A stretch of DNA of 16,186 nucleotides, taken from contig CAJUJG010000015.1 in the NCBI GenBank assembly GCA_910586715.1, positions 1 to 16,186 on the forward strand, in the 5' to 3' direction. The stretch comes from an uncultured Lachnospiraceae bacterium. Lineage in GTDB: Bacteria > Bacillota > Clostridia > Lachnospirales > Lachnospiraceae. Shown here piece after piece: positions 7,769 through 14,727 of this stretch. The first letter of the stretch is position 1. Every line of letters starts with the position of its first letter. The translations under genes and the position numbers were made by a program. The notes under the pieces are model-generated. The model was not told where the DNA came from. It saw nothing but the letters and a program-made list of their open reading frames with translations, and did no database searches.

Positions 7769-8872
7769 TCAATCTATCCGCTCCGCAAGCAAATCACCCA
7801 TCTGCACTGTTCCAATTTGCGTAACGGCTGCACGCTTACTCTCCTCCTGCGGCATAATGTCAATCGTGCGGTACCCCTCTTCAAGCACCTGCCTTACAGC
7901 CGCCTCAATTGCCGCCGCCTCTTTATCCAAATCAAACGAATACCGAAGCATCATCGCCGCACTCAAAATCGTTGCAATCGGATTTGCAATTCCTTTTCCC
8001 GCAATATCCGGCGCCGAACCGCCGCTTGGCTCGTAAAGACCAAATTTCGTGTCGTTTAAACTTGCCGAAGAAAGCATTCCGATCGAACCAGTCACCATGC
8101 TCGCCTCATCGGACAAAATATCCCCGAACATATTTTCGGTCAAAATCACATCAAACTGCTTCGGATCCTTCACAAGCTGCATTGCACAGTTATCCACAAG
8201 CATATGCTCCAGCGTCACCTCGGGATAGTCCTTTGCGACCTCCTCCACAACCTTGCGCCATAACCTTGAGGAATCCAGCACATTTGCCTTATCAACGCTT
8301 GTGACCTTCTTCCTGCGCTTCATCGCAATGTCAAAACCTTTTACCGCAATGCGCCTGATTTCATTCTCCGTATATGTAAGCGTGTCAACCGCCGTCATCA
8401 CGCCGTCGACCTCTTTCGTACTGCGCTCGCCAAAGTAAAGCCCGCCCGTAAGCTCGCGCATAATCATCATATCAAATCCGCTCCCGATAATATCGTCGCG
8501 CAGCGGACACGCTTCCTTCAATTCTTCATATAAATAAGCAGGTCTTAGATTCGCAAACAGATTCAATTCCTTCCGAAGCTTTAACAGCCCTGCTTCCGGT
8601 CGAAGCTCGGGTGGCAACTTGTACCACGGTGAAGTTGCGGTATTTCCGCCAATCGAACCCATCAGCACCGCGTCGGCAGCCTTTGCCGCGGCAATTGCCT
8701 CGTCTGTCAGCGGCTTGCCGCACGCGTCAATCGACGCACCACCCATCAAAATATCCTGATAAGATATCGTGTGACCAAATTTATCTGCAACCTGATCCAA
8801 TACCTTTTTTGCCTCCGCAACAATCTCCGGACCGATACCATCGCCGGGTATACATACAATATTCAAATGCAT
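7769..8872 (-). CDS. leuB: 3-isopropylmalate dehydrogenase
   Basis: LeuB oxidatively decarboxylates 3-isopropylmalate to 2-ketoisocaproate with NAD in leucine synthesis. The 367-residue protein has the LeuB signature RELTGGLYFGE (139-149) and substrate arginines R100, R110 and R139. K195, D227, D251 and D255 fit the metal and catalytic site, and the NAD loop GSAPDIAGKGIANP (285-298) is present. The YFGE form and NAD loop favour LeuB over isocitrate or tartrate dehydrogenase. The start at 8872 (MHLNIVCIPGDGIGPE) is chosen because GGAGG lies 7 nt upstream; six further in-frame codons up to 8890 lack such a site. It is the first gene of the leuB-ilvD-ilvB run and has its own strong promoter at 8973-9001. 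The leuA, leuC and leuD genes are not in the window. Confidence 0.96.
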   Translation of the reverse strand: MHLNIVCIPGDGIGPEIVAEAKKVLDQVADKFGHTISYQDILMGGASIDACGKPLTDEAIAAAKAADAVLMGSIGGNTATSPWYKLPPELRPEAGLLKLRKELNLFANLRPAYLYEELKEACPLRDDIIGSGFDMMIMRELTGGLYFGERSTKEVDGVMTAVDTLTYTENEIRRIAVKGFDIAMKRRKKVTSVDKANVLDSSRLWRKVVEEVAKDYPEVTLEHMLVDNCAMQLVKDPKQFDVILTENMFGDILSDEASMVTGSIGMLSSASLNDTKFGLYEPSGGSAPDIAGKGIANPIATILSAAMMLRYSFDLDKEAAAIEAAVRQVLEEGYRTIDIMPQEESKRAAVTQIGTVQMGDLLAERID

Positions 8873-8924
8873 TCCTAATCCTCCATTCATGCCAAAGTCT
8901 GCAAATTCCTGATATTTCTATTTA

Positions 8925-8950
8925 TGACTTCCTGCCACAATCGGCAGTCA
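8925..8950 (-). promoter_or_regulatory. Stem-loop in the leuB leader RNA
   Basis: Read on the minus strand, TGACTGCC pairs with GGCA and AGTCA, giving a stem with a short GGA bulge and a 6-nt loop. It lies about 16 nt downstream of the predicted transcription start and about 40 nt before the leuB ribosome site. No U-run follows, so it does not look like a terminator. It could stabilise the leader or bind a regulator. No leader peptide with leucine codons and no T-box consensus is seen in the roughly 94-nt leader. Confidence 0.35.
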
Positions 8951-8972
8951 GTGAATAATATACATATTTTTT

Positions 8973-9001
8973 ATCATATTACATTCGACAAAAAATTTCA
9001 A
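8973..9001 (-). promoter_or_regulatory. Sigma-A promoter of leuB
   Basis: On the minus strand TTGAAA (-35, at 8996-9001) and TATGAT (-10, at 8973-8978) are separated by exactly 17 bp in AT-rich DNA, giving a start near 8966 and a leader of about 94 nt. This is the best promoter upstream of the leuB-ilvD-ilvB run. The edge of a MITE-like element lies 28 bp upstream of the -35 box. Confidence 0.75.
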
Positions 9002-9029
9002 CCGTAACCATAAAATTGTTTCAGAAAAT

Positions 9030-9168
9030 GTAACAGTTGTTACAAGCATCAAGCCATGCAAAACCACTTCGTGGTGTCAAAGCCACGTACCGTGGCTTGA
9101 TGCATCTCTTCCACTACTCTGTTACACGTACTTTGCAGCAAGTGCAAAGTCCTAGGCTGAACTGTTAC
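9030..9168 (-). mobile_element. MITE-like hairpin-rich element, copy 1
   Basis: This non-coding element of 139 bp has ends GTAACAGTT (9030-9038) and GGCTGAACTGTTAC (9155-9168). Inside are a 10-bp inverted repeat GCATCAAGCC / GGCTTGATGC (9046-9055, 9094-9103) enclosing two smaller hairpins (ACCAC-TTC-GTGGT and AGCCACG-TAC-CGTGGCT), then ACTTTGCA/TGCAAAGT (9130-9137, 9143-9150). It is flanked by CAGAAAAT (9022-9029) and CAGGAAAT (9169-9176), an 8-bp direct repeat with one mismatch, as left by target-site duplication. A related copy in opposite orientation lies at 14591-14727; the two share an exact 20-nt block (9057-9076 with 14665-14684 reversed). Compared with copy 2 it lacks about 18 nt of the left end and gains a second internal hairpin. 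The strand given is relative to copy 2. It has no ORF, so any movement would need a transposase in trans. Confidence 0.72.
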
Positions 9169-9181
9169 CAGGAAATTCATT

Positions 9182-9224
9182 GAAAAAAAAGGAAAAGGTG
9201 CACTGTCACAAGACCCTGCACCTT
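9182..9224 (-). terminator. Intrinsic terminator after yajC
   Basis: AAGGTGCA (9195-9202) pairs with TGCACCTT (9217-9224) around a 14-nt loop. On the minus strand the stem is followed by TTCCTTTTTTTT. It lies 18 nt after the yajC stop codon and closes the VanY - tgt - yajC block. It separates that block from the MITE copy and the leuB promoter. Confidence 0.88.
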
Positions 9225-9242
9225 ATTTTCATAGTGATTCAG

Positions 9243-9572
9243 TTACTCTGCATCCGGTTTCTCAACCTGCTCAATCGCCGCCTTCTTCATCGGAATACGG
9301 CAGTTTTTATTATTTCCAAACTCCACAATCACGTCATCATCCGTAACGTCAATAACAATCCCGTAAAATCCGCTCGTCGTAAGAATGCTGTCTCCCACTG
9401 CAACGGAATTCACCAAAGCAGCCTTTTTTTTCTGCTCCTTCTTCTGTGGACGTATCATCAAAAAATAAATAATGACAAACCATACGGCAATCATCAAAAC
9501 CATCGAAAGCATGCTCGCCGTTCCCGAACCTGCCGCCGCAGCATCGCCCGCTTCTGCTAACAATAAATTCAT
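9243..9572 (-). CDS. yajC: Preprotein translocase accessory subunit YajC
   Basis: YajC is a small single-span membrane protein that associates with the SecDF complex in the Sec pathway. The 109-residue product has a transmembrane helix at about 20-39 followed by the family signature MIRPQKKEQKK and a small soluble domain with VGDSILTTSGFYGIV (59-73). Both are typical YajC features. The start at 9572 (MNLLLAEAG) has AAAGGAG upstream, with a longish 13-nt spacing; the frame stays open to 9635 but that extension lies over the promoter. The order tgt - yajC is common in bacteria and often continues to secD-secF. Here it instead ends in a terminator, so secDF must be elsewhere. Confidence 0.95.
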   Translation of the reverse strand: MNLLLAEAGDAAAAGSGTASMLSMVLMIAVWFVIIYFLMIRPQKKEQKKKAALVNSVAVGDSILTTSGFYGIVIDVTDDDVIVEFGNNKNCRIPMKKAAIEQVEKPDAE

Positions 9573-9624
9573 TTTTATAACCCTGCTCCTTTCTAAACGC
9601 ACACCCTTTTTGTGCACAAGAACT

Positions 9625-9653
9625 ATCATACACAAATTTTACCAATACTTCAA
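9625..9653 (-). promoter_or_regulatory. Promoter of yajC
   Basis: On the minus strand TTGAAG (9648-9653) and TATGAT (9625-9630) are 17 bp apart, predicting a start near 9618 just downstream of tgt. The 10-bp palindrome TTGTGCACAA (9610-9619) lies at the predicted start. yajC can therefore be transcribed independently as well as by read-through from tgt. Confidence 0.6.
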
Positions 9654-9700
9654 GTAAAATCTTTATAAATTTCTCTGCCCGTAAAGTCCGGTCCGAACCG

Positions 9701-10834
9701 CTACTGCCGGCTCTGCGCCATGCCTTCAAGCTTGCGCTTTTTATACGCCGCAAATTCCCCCTCATCAAGCGCGTTTCGGATTTCCGTCATCATTGTATTG
9801 TAAAAATACAGGTTATGCAGCACGCAAAGCCGCATGCCAAGCATTTCTTTTGCCTTTAACAAATGACGGATATACGCGCGCGAATACCGCTTACACGCCG
9901 GACACTGACAGCCCTCCTCAATCGGACGCTCATCCAGCTCGTACTTCGCGTTAAACAGATTAATTTTGCCATGATTTGTATACAAATGCCCATGTCTGCC
10001 GTTCCTTGAAGGATACACGCAGTCAAAAAAGTCAATGCCGCGCTCCACACCCTCCAAAATATTGGCAGGCGTTCCCACGCCCATCAGATATGTCGGCTTA
10101 TCCTTCGGAAGATACGGCACCGTTTCTTCCAATATATAATACATCTCCTCGTGCGTCTCGCCCACCGCAAGCCCGCCCACCGCATAACCGTCAAGGTCAA
10201 GCTCTGCAATGCGCTTTGCGTGTTCTATCCGAATATCCGCAAAAACCGCACCCTGATTGATGCCAAAAAGCATTTGATTTTTATTGATTGTATCCTCCAA
10301 GCCATTCAGCCTGTTCATCTCAAGCTTACACCGCTCCAGCCACCGCGTCGTGCGCGCAACGGAATTTTCCACATACTCCCGCTCCGCCTTACTCGGAGGA
10401 CACTCGTCAAACGCCATCGCAATGGTTGACGCAAGGTTTGACTGTATCCGCATACTCTCCTCCGGTCCCATAAAAATCTTTTTCCCGTCAATATGCGAAT
10501 TGAAATATACGCCTTCCTCTTTAATCCGCCGAAGTCCTGCAAGCGAAAAAACCTGAAAGCCGCCGGAATCCGTAAGAATCGGCTTGTCCCACGACATAAA
10601 CCGATGAAGGCCTCCCAATTTTTTAATCGTCTCATCTCCTGTGCGCACATGAAGATGATACGTGTTGGATAACTCTACCTGTGTTCCGATTTCCTCTAAA
10701 TCAGCAGTAGATACAGCGCCCTTAATCGCGGCAACTGTACCTACATTCATAAACACCGGCGTTTGGATTGTGCCGTGCACGGTCATAACCTCCGCGCGCT
10801 TGGCACGCCCCTCCTGCTTTAATAATCGATACAT
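9701..10834 (-). CDS. tgt: Queuine/preQ1 tRNA-guanine transglycosylase
   Basis: Tgt exchanges guanine 34 of Asp, Asn, His and Tyr tRNAs for the queuosine precursor preQ1 (or queuine). The 377-residue protein has the substrate loop ILTDSGGFQVFSL with the general-acid/base Asp (D89), the nucleophile Asp in FFDCVYPSRNGRHG (D271) and a complete zinc site CxCx2Cx25H (C309, C311, C314, H340). Length is as expected for bacterial Tgt. The start MYRLLKQEGRAKR has GAGAGGAT a few bases upstream. It begins 17 nt after the stop of the VanY-type gene and is probably co-transcribed with it; yajC follows. The partner gene queA, often adjacent, is not here, nor are preQ1 synthesis genes, so the cell may salvage the base or encode them elsewhere. 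Confidence 0.97.
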   Translation of the reverse strand: MYRLLKQEGRAKRAEVMTVHGTIQTPVFMNVGTVAAIKGAVSTADLEEIGTQVELSNTYHLHVRTGDETIKKLGGLHRFMSWDKPILTDSGGFQVFSLAGLRRIKEEGVYFNSHIDGKKIFMGPEESMRIQSNLASTIAMAFDECPPSKAEREYVENSVARTTRWLERCKLEMNRLNGLEDTINKNQMLFGINQGAVFADIRIEHAKRIAELDLDGYAVGGLAVGETHEEMYYILEETVPYLPKDKPTYLMGVGTPANILEGVERGIDFFDCVYPSRNGRHGHLYTNHGKINLFNAKYELDERPIEEGCQCPACKRYSRAYIRHLLKAKEMLGMRLCVLHNLYFYNTMMTEIRNALDEGEFAAYKKRKLEGMAQSRQ

Positions 10835-10851
10835 TGATCAAAATCCTCTCG

Positions 10852-11889
10852 TTAGTCTAAATCTTCAAGAAACTCTTCTAATGTAATACCGCGCTCCATA
10901 ATATTATACGCCGCCTCCCTGCCTACATAACGGAAGTGCCACGGCTCATACTGAATTCCCGTAATATACTCCTTGCCGAGCGGATAACGCAGAATAAATC
11001 CATACTCGTCACAATGCTCCCGCAGCCAAATACCTGCCTTTGTCTCGCCAAAGCCCTCGTCAAGCGCATAATATGTACTGCTGATAATATCAAGCGCCAA
11101 TCCGATCTGATGTTCGCTTGCGCCCGGAACCGTTACTGTCATCGATGAAATCTTATACGCCTCAAGATACGAATATCCCTTTTCCATATAATAGTCAATT
11201 TTTCTGTTAAACAGCACCGTCTGCCTGTTATAATCCCGATACGGAGAGCAGACCATTAAATTGATGCCGTCCGCCTTCGCCGCCTTCATCATTTCCGTAA
11301 GGTCGTCAATAATCCGCGCATCGCACTTCATTTTACCTTTGATTGTGCCAAGCGTAAACGTATAATCATCAGGAACAGGGTGCTGCTTATTGACTAGCAC
11401 GAGCTGCCAGTCATCCTTGGAAAGCTTTGCAAGCGAAGGGCTCTTTACTTGTTTTGCCTCTCCCGTTACCTCCGCCTCAAGAAAATCGTCAAGCGAATAC
11501 TGGTCAATCTTTGACACTTCCACTTCCAGCTCTTTATTATCATAACCCTCAAGCACATCGTTGTCGTCAATCACATCTGCCGCCGGAATATCAAAGGTTG
11601 TCGGCACATACTCATAGTTTTCCTGTATCTGTGCCCACTCCTGCGATTCGGGCATAATACCCATCCGTTCTTCCTCCGACAGGAACGAAAAACTGCTGCT
11701 TGCCACAAAAAAAATCATTACAGCCAATACACTTGCAAAACGCTTTGTATTATGCGCAAAATAATAACATACGTTATAAAAAATTGTAATGAAAATAATG
11801 CACGCTGTCATTGGCAGCTTTAAACGCCTGTTCTGTTTTATTTTCTGTTTTATTTTTGTCGTAATGTTATCCTTCCATGTTCTTTTCAT
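10852..11889 (-). CDS. Membrane-anchored VanY-type D-Ala-D-Ala carboxypeptidase (peptidase M15B)
   Basis: The C-terminal half (about 180-345) is an M15B metallopeptidase domain. The zinc ligands are visible in SEHQIGLALD (H260, D267) and EPWHFRYV (catalytic E315, zinc H318), the VanY/DacB-like signature. It should trim the terminal D-Ala from peptidoglycan stem peptides at the cell surface. Two hydrophobic segments precede the domain (about 24-45 and 51-70), followed by an acidic linker. The start is uncertain: ATG at 11889 has a weak GGGG site 7-8 nt upstream, while ATGs at 11898 and 11904 and a TTG at 11916 lie in frame. The gene leads into tgt after 17 nt. Presence of VanY alone, without vanHAX, points to cell-wall maintenance rather than glycopeptide resistance. 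Confidence 0.92.
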   Translation of the reverse strand: MKRTWKDNITTKIKQKIKQNRRLKLPMTACIIFITIFYNVCYYFAHNTKRFASVLAVMIFFVASSSFSFLSEEERMGIMPESQEWAQIQENYEYVPTTFDIPAADVIDDNDVLEGYDNKELEVEVSKIDQYSLDDFLEAEVTGEAKQVKSPSLAKLSKDDWQLVLVNKQHPVPDDYTFTLGTIKGKMKCDARIIDDLTEMMKAAKADGINLMVCSPYRDYNRQTVLFNRKIDYYMEKGYSYLEAYKISSMTVTVPGASEHQIGLALDIISSTYYALDEGFGETKAGIWLREHCDEYGFILRYPLGKEYITGIQYEPWHFRYVGREAAYNIMERGITLEEFLEDLD

Positions 11890-12249
11890 TTCAATCATCC
11901 CCATAAAAACACGCAACTACAAACTTCATGCCCTTATATATCCCCAAATCATGTCAAATGTAATTTCCTATAGTTTATGTTTCTATCATAACATATAATT
12001 TTTCCTTTTGCATCAAAAATTGCAAAAAAACATCAAAAACAGTAACTATCGTTTTTCAGTATAAAAACCAATGTTATTAAAAGCAAATTTTTCATGCGGT
12101 AAAATTACACTGCTTCTTGATTTTACATACTTATACGACTATAATAATATACGTTACTTAGGATTTATGCAATACATTATTTTAAATAATTTTAATATTT
12201 TTGCATTTTGTCTATAAAAACAATAAAAAAACACGGAAAGGACGATTTT
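11890..12249. other. AT-rich divergent intergenic region between the VanY-type gene and aroC
   Basis: This stretch of about 360 nt has no credible gene. It carries the divergent start regions. A TATGAT at 11985-11990 (minus) could be a -10 box for the VanY-type gene but lacks a good -35. Near it are an inverted repeat TTTTGCA / TGCAAAA (12006-12012 and 12021-12027, 8-nt spacer) and a direct repeat CATCAAAAA at exactly 20-bp spacing (12011-12019, 12031-12039), either of which could be a regulator site. The aroC promoter at 12117-12150 occupies the right side. I see no riboswitch or RNA gene. Confidence 0.5.
12117..12150 (+). promoter_or_regulatory. Promoter region of aroC (two overlapping candidates)
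   Basis: TTGATT (12117-12122) and a perfect TATAAT (12140-12145) are separated by 17 bp. An overlapping pair TTTACA (12122-12127) and TAATAT (12145-12150) also has 17-bp spacing. Either gives a start near 12152-12157 and a leader of about 95 nt before aroC. Confidence 0.65.
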
Positions 12250-13350
12250 ATGGCAGGTTCTACATTCGGAACAATCTTTAAAATAACAACATGGGGAGAA
12301 TCGCACGGCGCGGCGCTCGGCGTTGTCGTGGACGGCTGTCCCGCGGGACTTACGCTATGTGAGGAGGACATTCAGGCATTCCTTGACCGCAGAAAACCCG
12401 GCGCAACCAAATTTGCCACTCAGAGAAAAGAAGCAGACAGCGTGGAAATTCTCTCAGGCGTTTTCGAGGGAAAAACCACCGGAACGCCAATTTCCATGCT
12501 TGTCCGAAACACATCGCAGCGCTCGTCAGATTACAGTGAAATTGCTTCTTATTACCGCCCCGGACACGCCGATTACACATTTGACCAGAAATACGGCTTT
12601 CGCGACTACCGCGGCGGCGGACGTTCGTCAGGACGGGAAACCATCGGACGCGTCGCAGCCGGCGCAATCGCCTCAAAGCTTTTGGAACAGCTTGGCATCT
12701 TTGTGACCGCATATACTTACGCAATCGGTGACATTACAATCAATATGGACCACTTTGACCTTGAAGAAGCAAGAAATAATCATACCGGAATGCCTGACAG
12801 GGAGGCATCCGAAAAAGCCGCCGCTTATCTGCGTACATGTATGGAAAACCTCGACTCCGCAGGCGGTGTCGTTGCATGTTCCGTAAAAAACATGCCTGCC
12901 GGCATCGGGGAACCTGTATTCGAAAAGCTTGATGCAAATCTTGCCAAAGCCATCCTGTCCATCGGCGCGGTAAAAGCATTTGAAATCGGCGACGGCACGG
13001 CGGTTTCCACGACAAAAGGCTCTATTAATAACGACTGTTTTTGTATAGATAACGGAAAGGTATCCAAAACAACCAACCATGCCGGCGGCATTCTCGGCGG
13101 CATCAGCGACGGTTCGGAAATCCTTTTAAAAGCCTATTTTAAGCCGACGCCTTCGATTTTTCAGGAACAAAAAACCATAAACCGCAGCGGGGAAGAAATC
13201 GCAATCCAAATTAAAGGACGCCACGACCCCGTGATTGTGCCAAGAGCTGTGGTTGTCGTTGAAGCGATGACTGCTATTACCATCCTCGACATGCTGCTTC
13301 AGAATATGACGGCAAGATTGGACAGTATTCAAAACTTTTATCTCAATTAA
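12250..13350 (+). CDS. aroC: Chorismate synthase
   Basis: AroC converts EPSP to chorismate, the last common step of aromatic amino acid synthesis, and needs reduced FMN. The 366-residue protein has all three family signatures: GESHGAALGVVVDG (16-29, with catalytic H19), YRPGHADYTFDQKYGFRDYRGGGRSSGRET beginning at 102 (H106), and GRHDPVIVPRAVVVVEAM near the C-terminus. NHAGGILGGISDG is also present. The start at 12250 (MAGSTFGTIFKITTWGESHG) matches the family and has GGAAAGGA upstream; 14 further in-frame codons back to a TTG at 12208 are unlikely to be translated. It stands alone on the plus strand between minus-strand genes, with its own promoter and a hairpin after its stop, so it is probably monocistronic. 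Confidence 0.97.
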   Translation: MAGSTFGTIFKITTWGESHGAALGVVVDGCPAGLTLCEEDIQAFLDRRKPGATKFATQRKEADSVEILSGVFEGKTTGTPISMLVRNTSQRSSDYSEIASYYRPGHADYTFDQKYGFRDYRGGGRSSGRETIGRVAAGAIASKLLEQLGIFVTAYTYAIGDITINMDHFDLEEARNNHTGMPDREASEKAAAYLRTCMENLDSAGGVVACSVKNMPAGIGEPVFEKLDANLAKAILSIGAVKAFEIGDGTAVSTTKGSINNDCFCIDNGKVSKTTNHAGGILGGISDGSEILLKAYFKPTPSIFQEQKTINRSGEEIAIQIKGRHDPVIVPRAVVVVEAMTAITILDMLLQNMTARLDSIQNFYLN

Positions 13351-13369
13351 CCTGACAGGAAAAGAAACA

Positions 13370-13390
13370 GGGCTGTGCAGTGCACAGCCC
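13370..13390. terminator. Hairpin between convergent aroC and the lactonase gene
   Basis: GGGCTGTG (13370-13377) pairs perfectly with CACAGCCC (13383-13390) around a 5-nt loop. On the minus strand it is followed by TGTTTCTTTTCC, on the plus strand by AAAATTCATATTTCT. The tails are T-rich but interrupted, so termination is likely though perhaps incomplete. It lies 19 nt after aroC and 24 nt after the lactonase stop, so it can serve both. Confidence 0.7.
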
Positions 13391-13414
13391 AAAATTCATA
13401 TTTCTGTCTGAAAA

Positions 13415-14473
13415 TTATTCTTTCAGCTCGTGGAAAATAATACAGTTCGCCTGCTTAATCTCCAACTCCTTTCCATTCATTACAATACAATTGTTTTCAT
13501 AATCAACCCGGAAGAACGTCATTGTGTTCGATTCATGATTTAAACTTACAAGATGTCTGTTGTCCGGAAACAACGCCGCATCCTTTGGATATTCTCCGCT
13601 TACCGGCAAGCAGAATAATCTCGTAAGCTTTCCCTCCTCCTTATCAATCTCAAAGAGGGATACACTGTTTTCCCCCGCATTTGACGCCAAAATGTATCTT
13701 CCATCATCAGAGATATTAAGTGCACTTGCCGCCACACCTTTCACATCATATTTATCAGAAGTCGGAATTGTTTGAATCAAGTCAAAAAAGGGCTGGTTAT
13801 TCTCCTCATGGTATGCATATACATCAATACAGTTTTTCAGCTCACTGATAATATACATAAAACGTCCGTCCTCAGTGAATTTAAGGTGACGCGGCGCAGA
13901 TTCCAAGTCACACCGTATAATGTCAACCTGGCGCAATGTGCCGCGCTCATGATTAACGCGATAAATATTGACATAATCAATACCCAAATCCGCCGCACAA
14001 AGATATTTGTTATCCCTTGTCATTTTAACACAACTGATATGCGGGCGGAAACTGCGTTCCGCAATACTTCCAAGCCCTTTATGAAACACCTCATCCGTAA
14101 TCATTCCCACTGCTCCGCTCTTTTGGTCGATACGCATTACCGTAATCTTTCCATCATGGTACCCCGCGCAAAAGAGAAACTTATCATCATAATCCGTTGA
14201 AAGATAACAGCCTCTCATACCGTTAATCAGTGCTCTGCTAATGCATTTAAGCCCGCCATCCTTTAAAATCTGAAAACTCTCAACGCCAAAATCCGTAATT
14301 GCATAGAGATATTTACGGTTATGGGAAATGGTAACATAGGAGGAGTTGGTGATTTCAACTGAGCTCTTTGGAATAAGGCGTCCATGTTCCAAGTCTACGT
14401 CGAAAATTTTGATACCGTTTTTATCTTTGTCCATTGTGTAAGTTGATACATATGCTACATATTTTTTTGCCAT
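13415..14473 (-). CDS. Beta-propeller lactonase family protein (6-phosphogluconolactonase-like)
   Basis: The 353-residue protein is built from repeated blade motifs such as NRKYLYAITDFGVESFQI, DNKYLCAADLGIDYVNIY, DGRFMYIISELKNCIDVY and DGRYILASNAGENSVSLF, the pattern of the seven-bladed lactonase family (Pfam Lactonase, of which E. coli YbhE/Pgl is the characterised example). It lacks a signal peptide, so it is cytosolic. Hydrolysis of 6-phosphogluconolactone is plausible but not proven; many members of the family have unknown substrates and no pentose-phosphate gene lies next to it. The start at 14473 has GGAGG 6 nt upstream; 12 more in-frame codons to 14509 have no ribosome site. It has its own strong promoter and converges with aroC. 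Confidence 0.85.
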   Translation of the reverse strand: MAKKYVAYVSTYTMDKDKNGIKIFDVDLEHGRLIPKSSVEITNSSYVTISHNRKYLYAITDFGVESFQILKDGGLKCISRALINGMRGCYLSTDYDDKFLFCAGYHDGKITVMRIDQKSGAVGMITDEVFHKGLGSIAERSFRPHISCVKMTRDNKYLCAADLGIDYVNIYRVNHERGTLRQVDIIRCDLESAPRHLKFTEDGRFMYIISELKNCIDVYAYHEENNQPFFDLIQTIPTSDKYDVKGVAASALNISDDGRYILASNAGENSVSLFEIDKEEGKLTRLFCLPVSGEYPKDAALFPDNRHLVSLNHESNTMTFFRVDYENNCIVMNGKELEIKQANCIIFHELKE

Positions 14474-14532
14474 GATAAGCCTCCTTATGATATAAACACG
14501 TACTGCCATGTACGGTATTCTTCTTTGTGAAA

Positions 14533-14561
14533 ATTATATCACAGGATTTTTTATTTGTTAA
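14533..14561 (-). promoter_or_regulatory. Extended -10 promoter of the lactonase gene
   Basis: On the minus strand TTAACA (14556-14561) and TATAAT (14533-14538) are 17 bp apart, and the -10 box is preceded by TGA, giving an extended TGnTATAAT. The predicted start is near 14526. The leader contains a CGTAC/GTACG hairpin (14499-14503 with 14510-14514). A MITE-like element ends 29 bp upstream of the -35 box. Confidence 0.8.
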
Positions 14562-14590
14562 GTGTTTTAAGAACGTTTTATGGAAAGCTT

Positions 14591-14727
14591 GTAACAGTTC
14601 AGCCCAGGACTTTGCATTTACTGCAAAGTCCGTGAAACGGCGTAGTGGCTAAGGTGCATCAAGCCACCACGAAGTGGTTTTGCAAGGCTTGATGCTTGGA
14701 ACAGGAAGCCGAAGGCTGAACTGTTAC
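14591..14727 (+). mobile_element. MITE-like hairpin-rich element, copy 2
   Basis: This non-coding element of 137 bp has perfect 14-bp terminal inverted repeats, GTAACAGTTCAGCC (14591-14604) and GGCTGAACTGTTAC (14714-14727). Internal stems are GGACTTTGCA/TGCAAAGTCC (14607-14616, 14622-14631; 5-nt loop), GCATCAAGCC/GGCTTGATGC (14656-14665, 14686-14695) enclosing ACCAC-GAA-GTGGT, and AGCC-GAA-GGCT near the right end. A perfect 8-bp direct repeat GAAAGCTT flanks it exactly (14583-14590 and 14728-14735), the mark of a transposition target duplication. It is the inverted relative of the element at 9030-9168. It lies 18 bp beyond the stop of the unknown gene at 14746 and upstream of the lactonase promoter. 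Alternative readings are a terminator-like repeat or a structured RNA; the flanking duplications favour a mobile origin. Confidence 0.78.

Noticed and set aside
8873..8972. Leucine attenuator or T-box in front of leuB
   Set aside because: The leader is about 94 nt, has one bulged hairpin without U-run, no leader peptide and no T-box motif.
9030..9168. CRISPR array or toxin-antitoxin RNA repeat
   Set aside because: There are only two copies, 5.4 kb apart and inverted, with terminal repeats and target duplications rather than regularly spaced repeats; no cas or toxin genes.
10852..11889. Glycopeptide (vancomycin) resistance locus because of the VanY-like domain
   Set aside because: No vanH, vanA/B, vanX or vanRS genes nearby; lone M15B carboxypeptidases are common cell-wall enzymes in this group.
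12673..13080. A 135-aa minus-strand open frame inside aroC
   Set aside because: Shadow of chorismate synthase, whose motifs cover the same bases in the correct frame.
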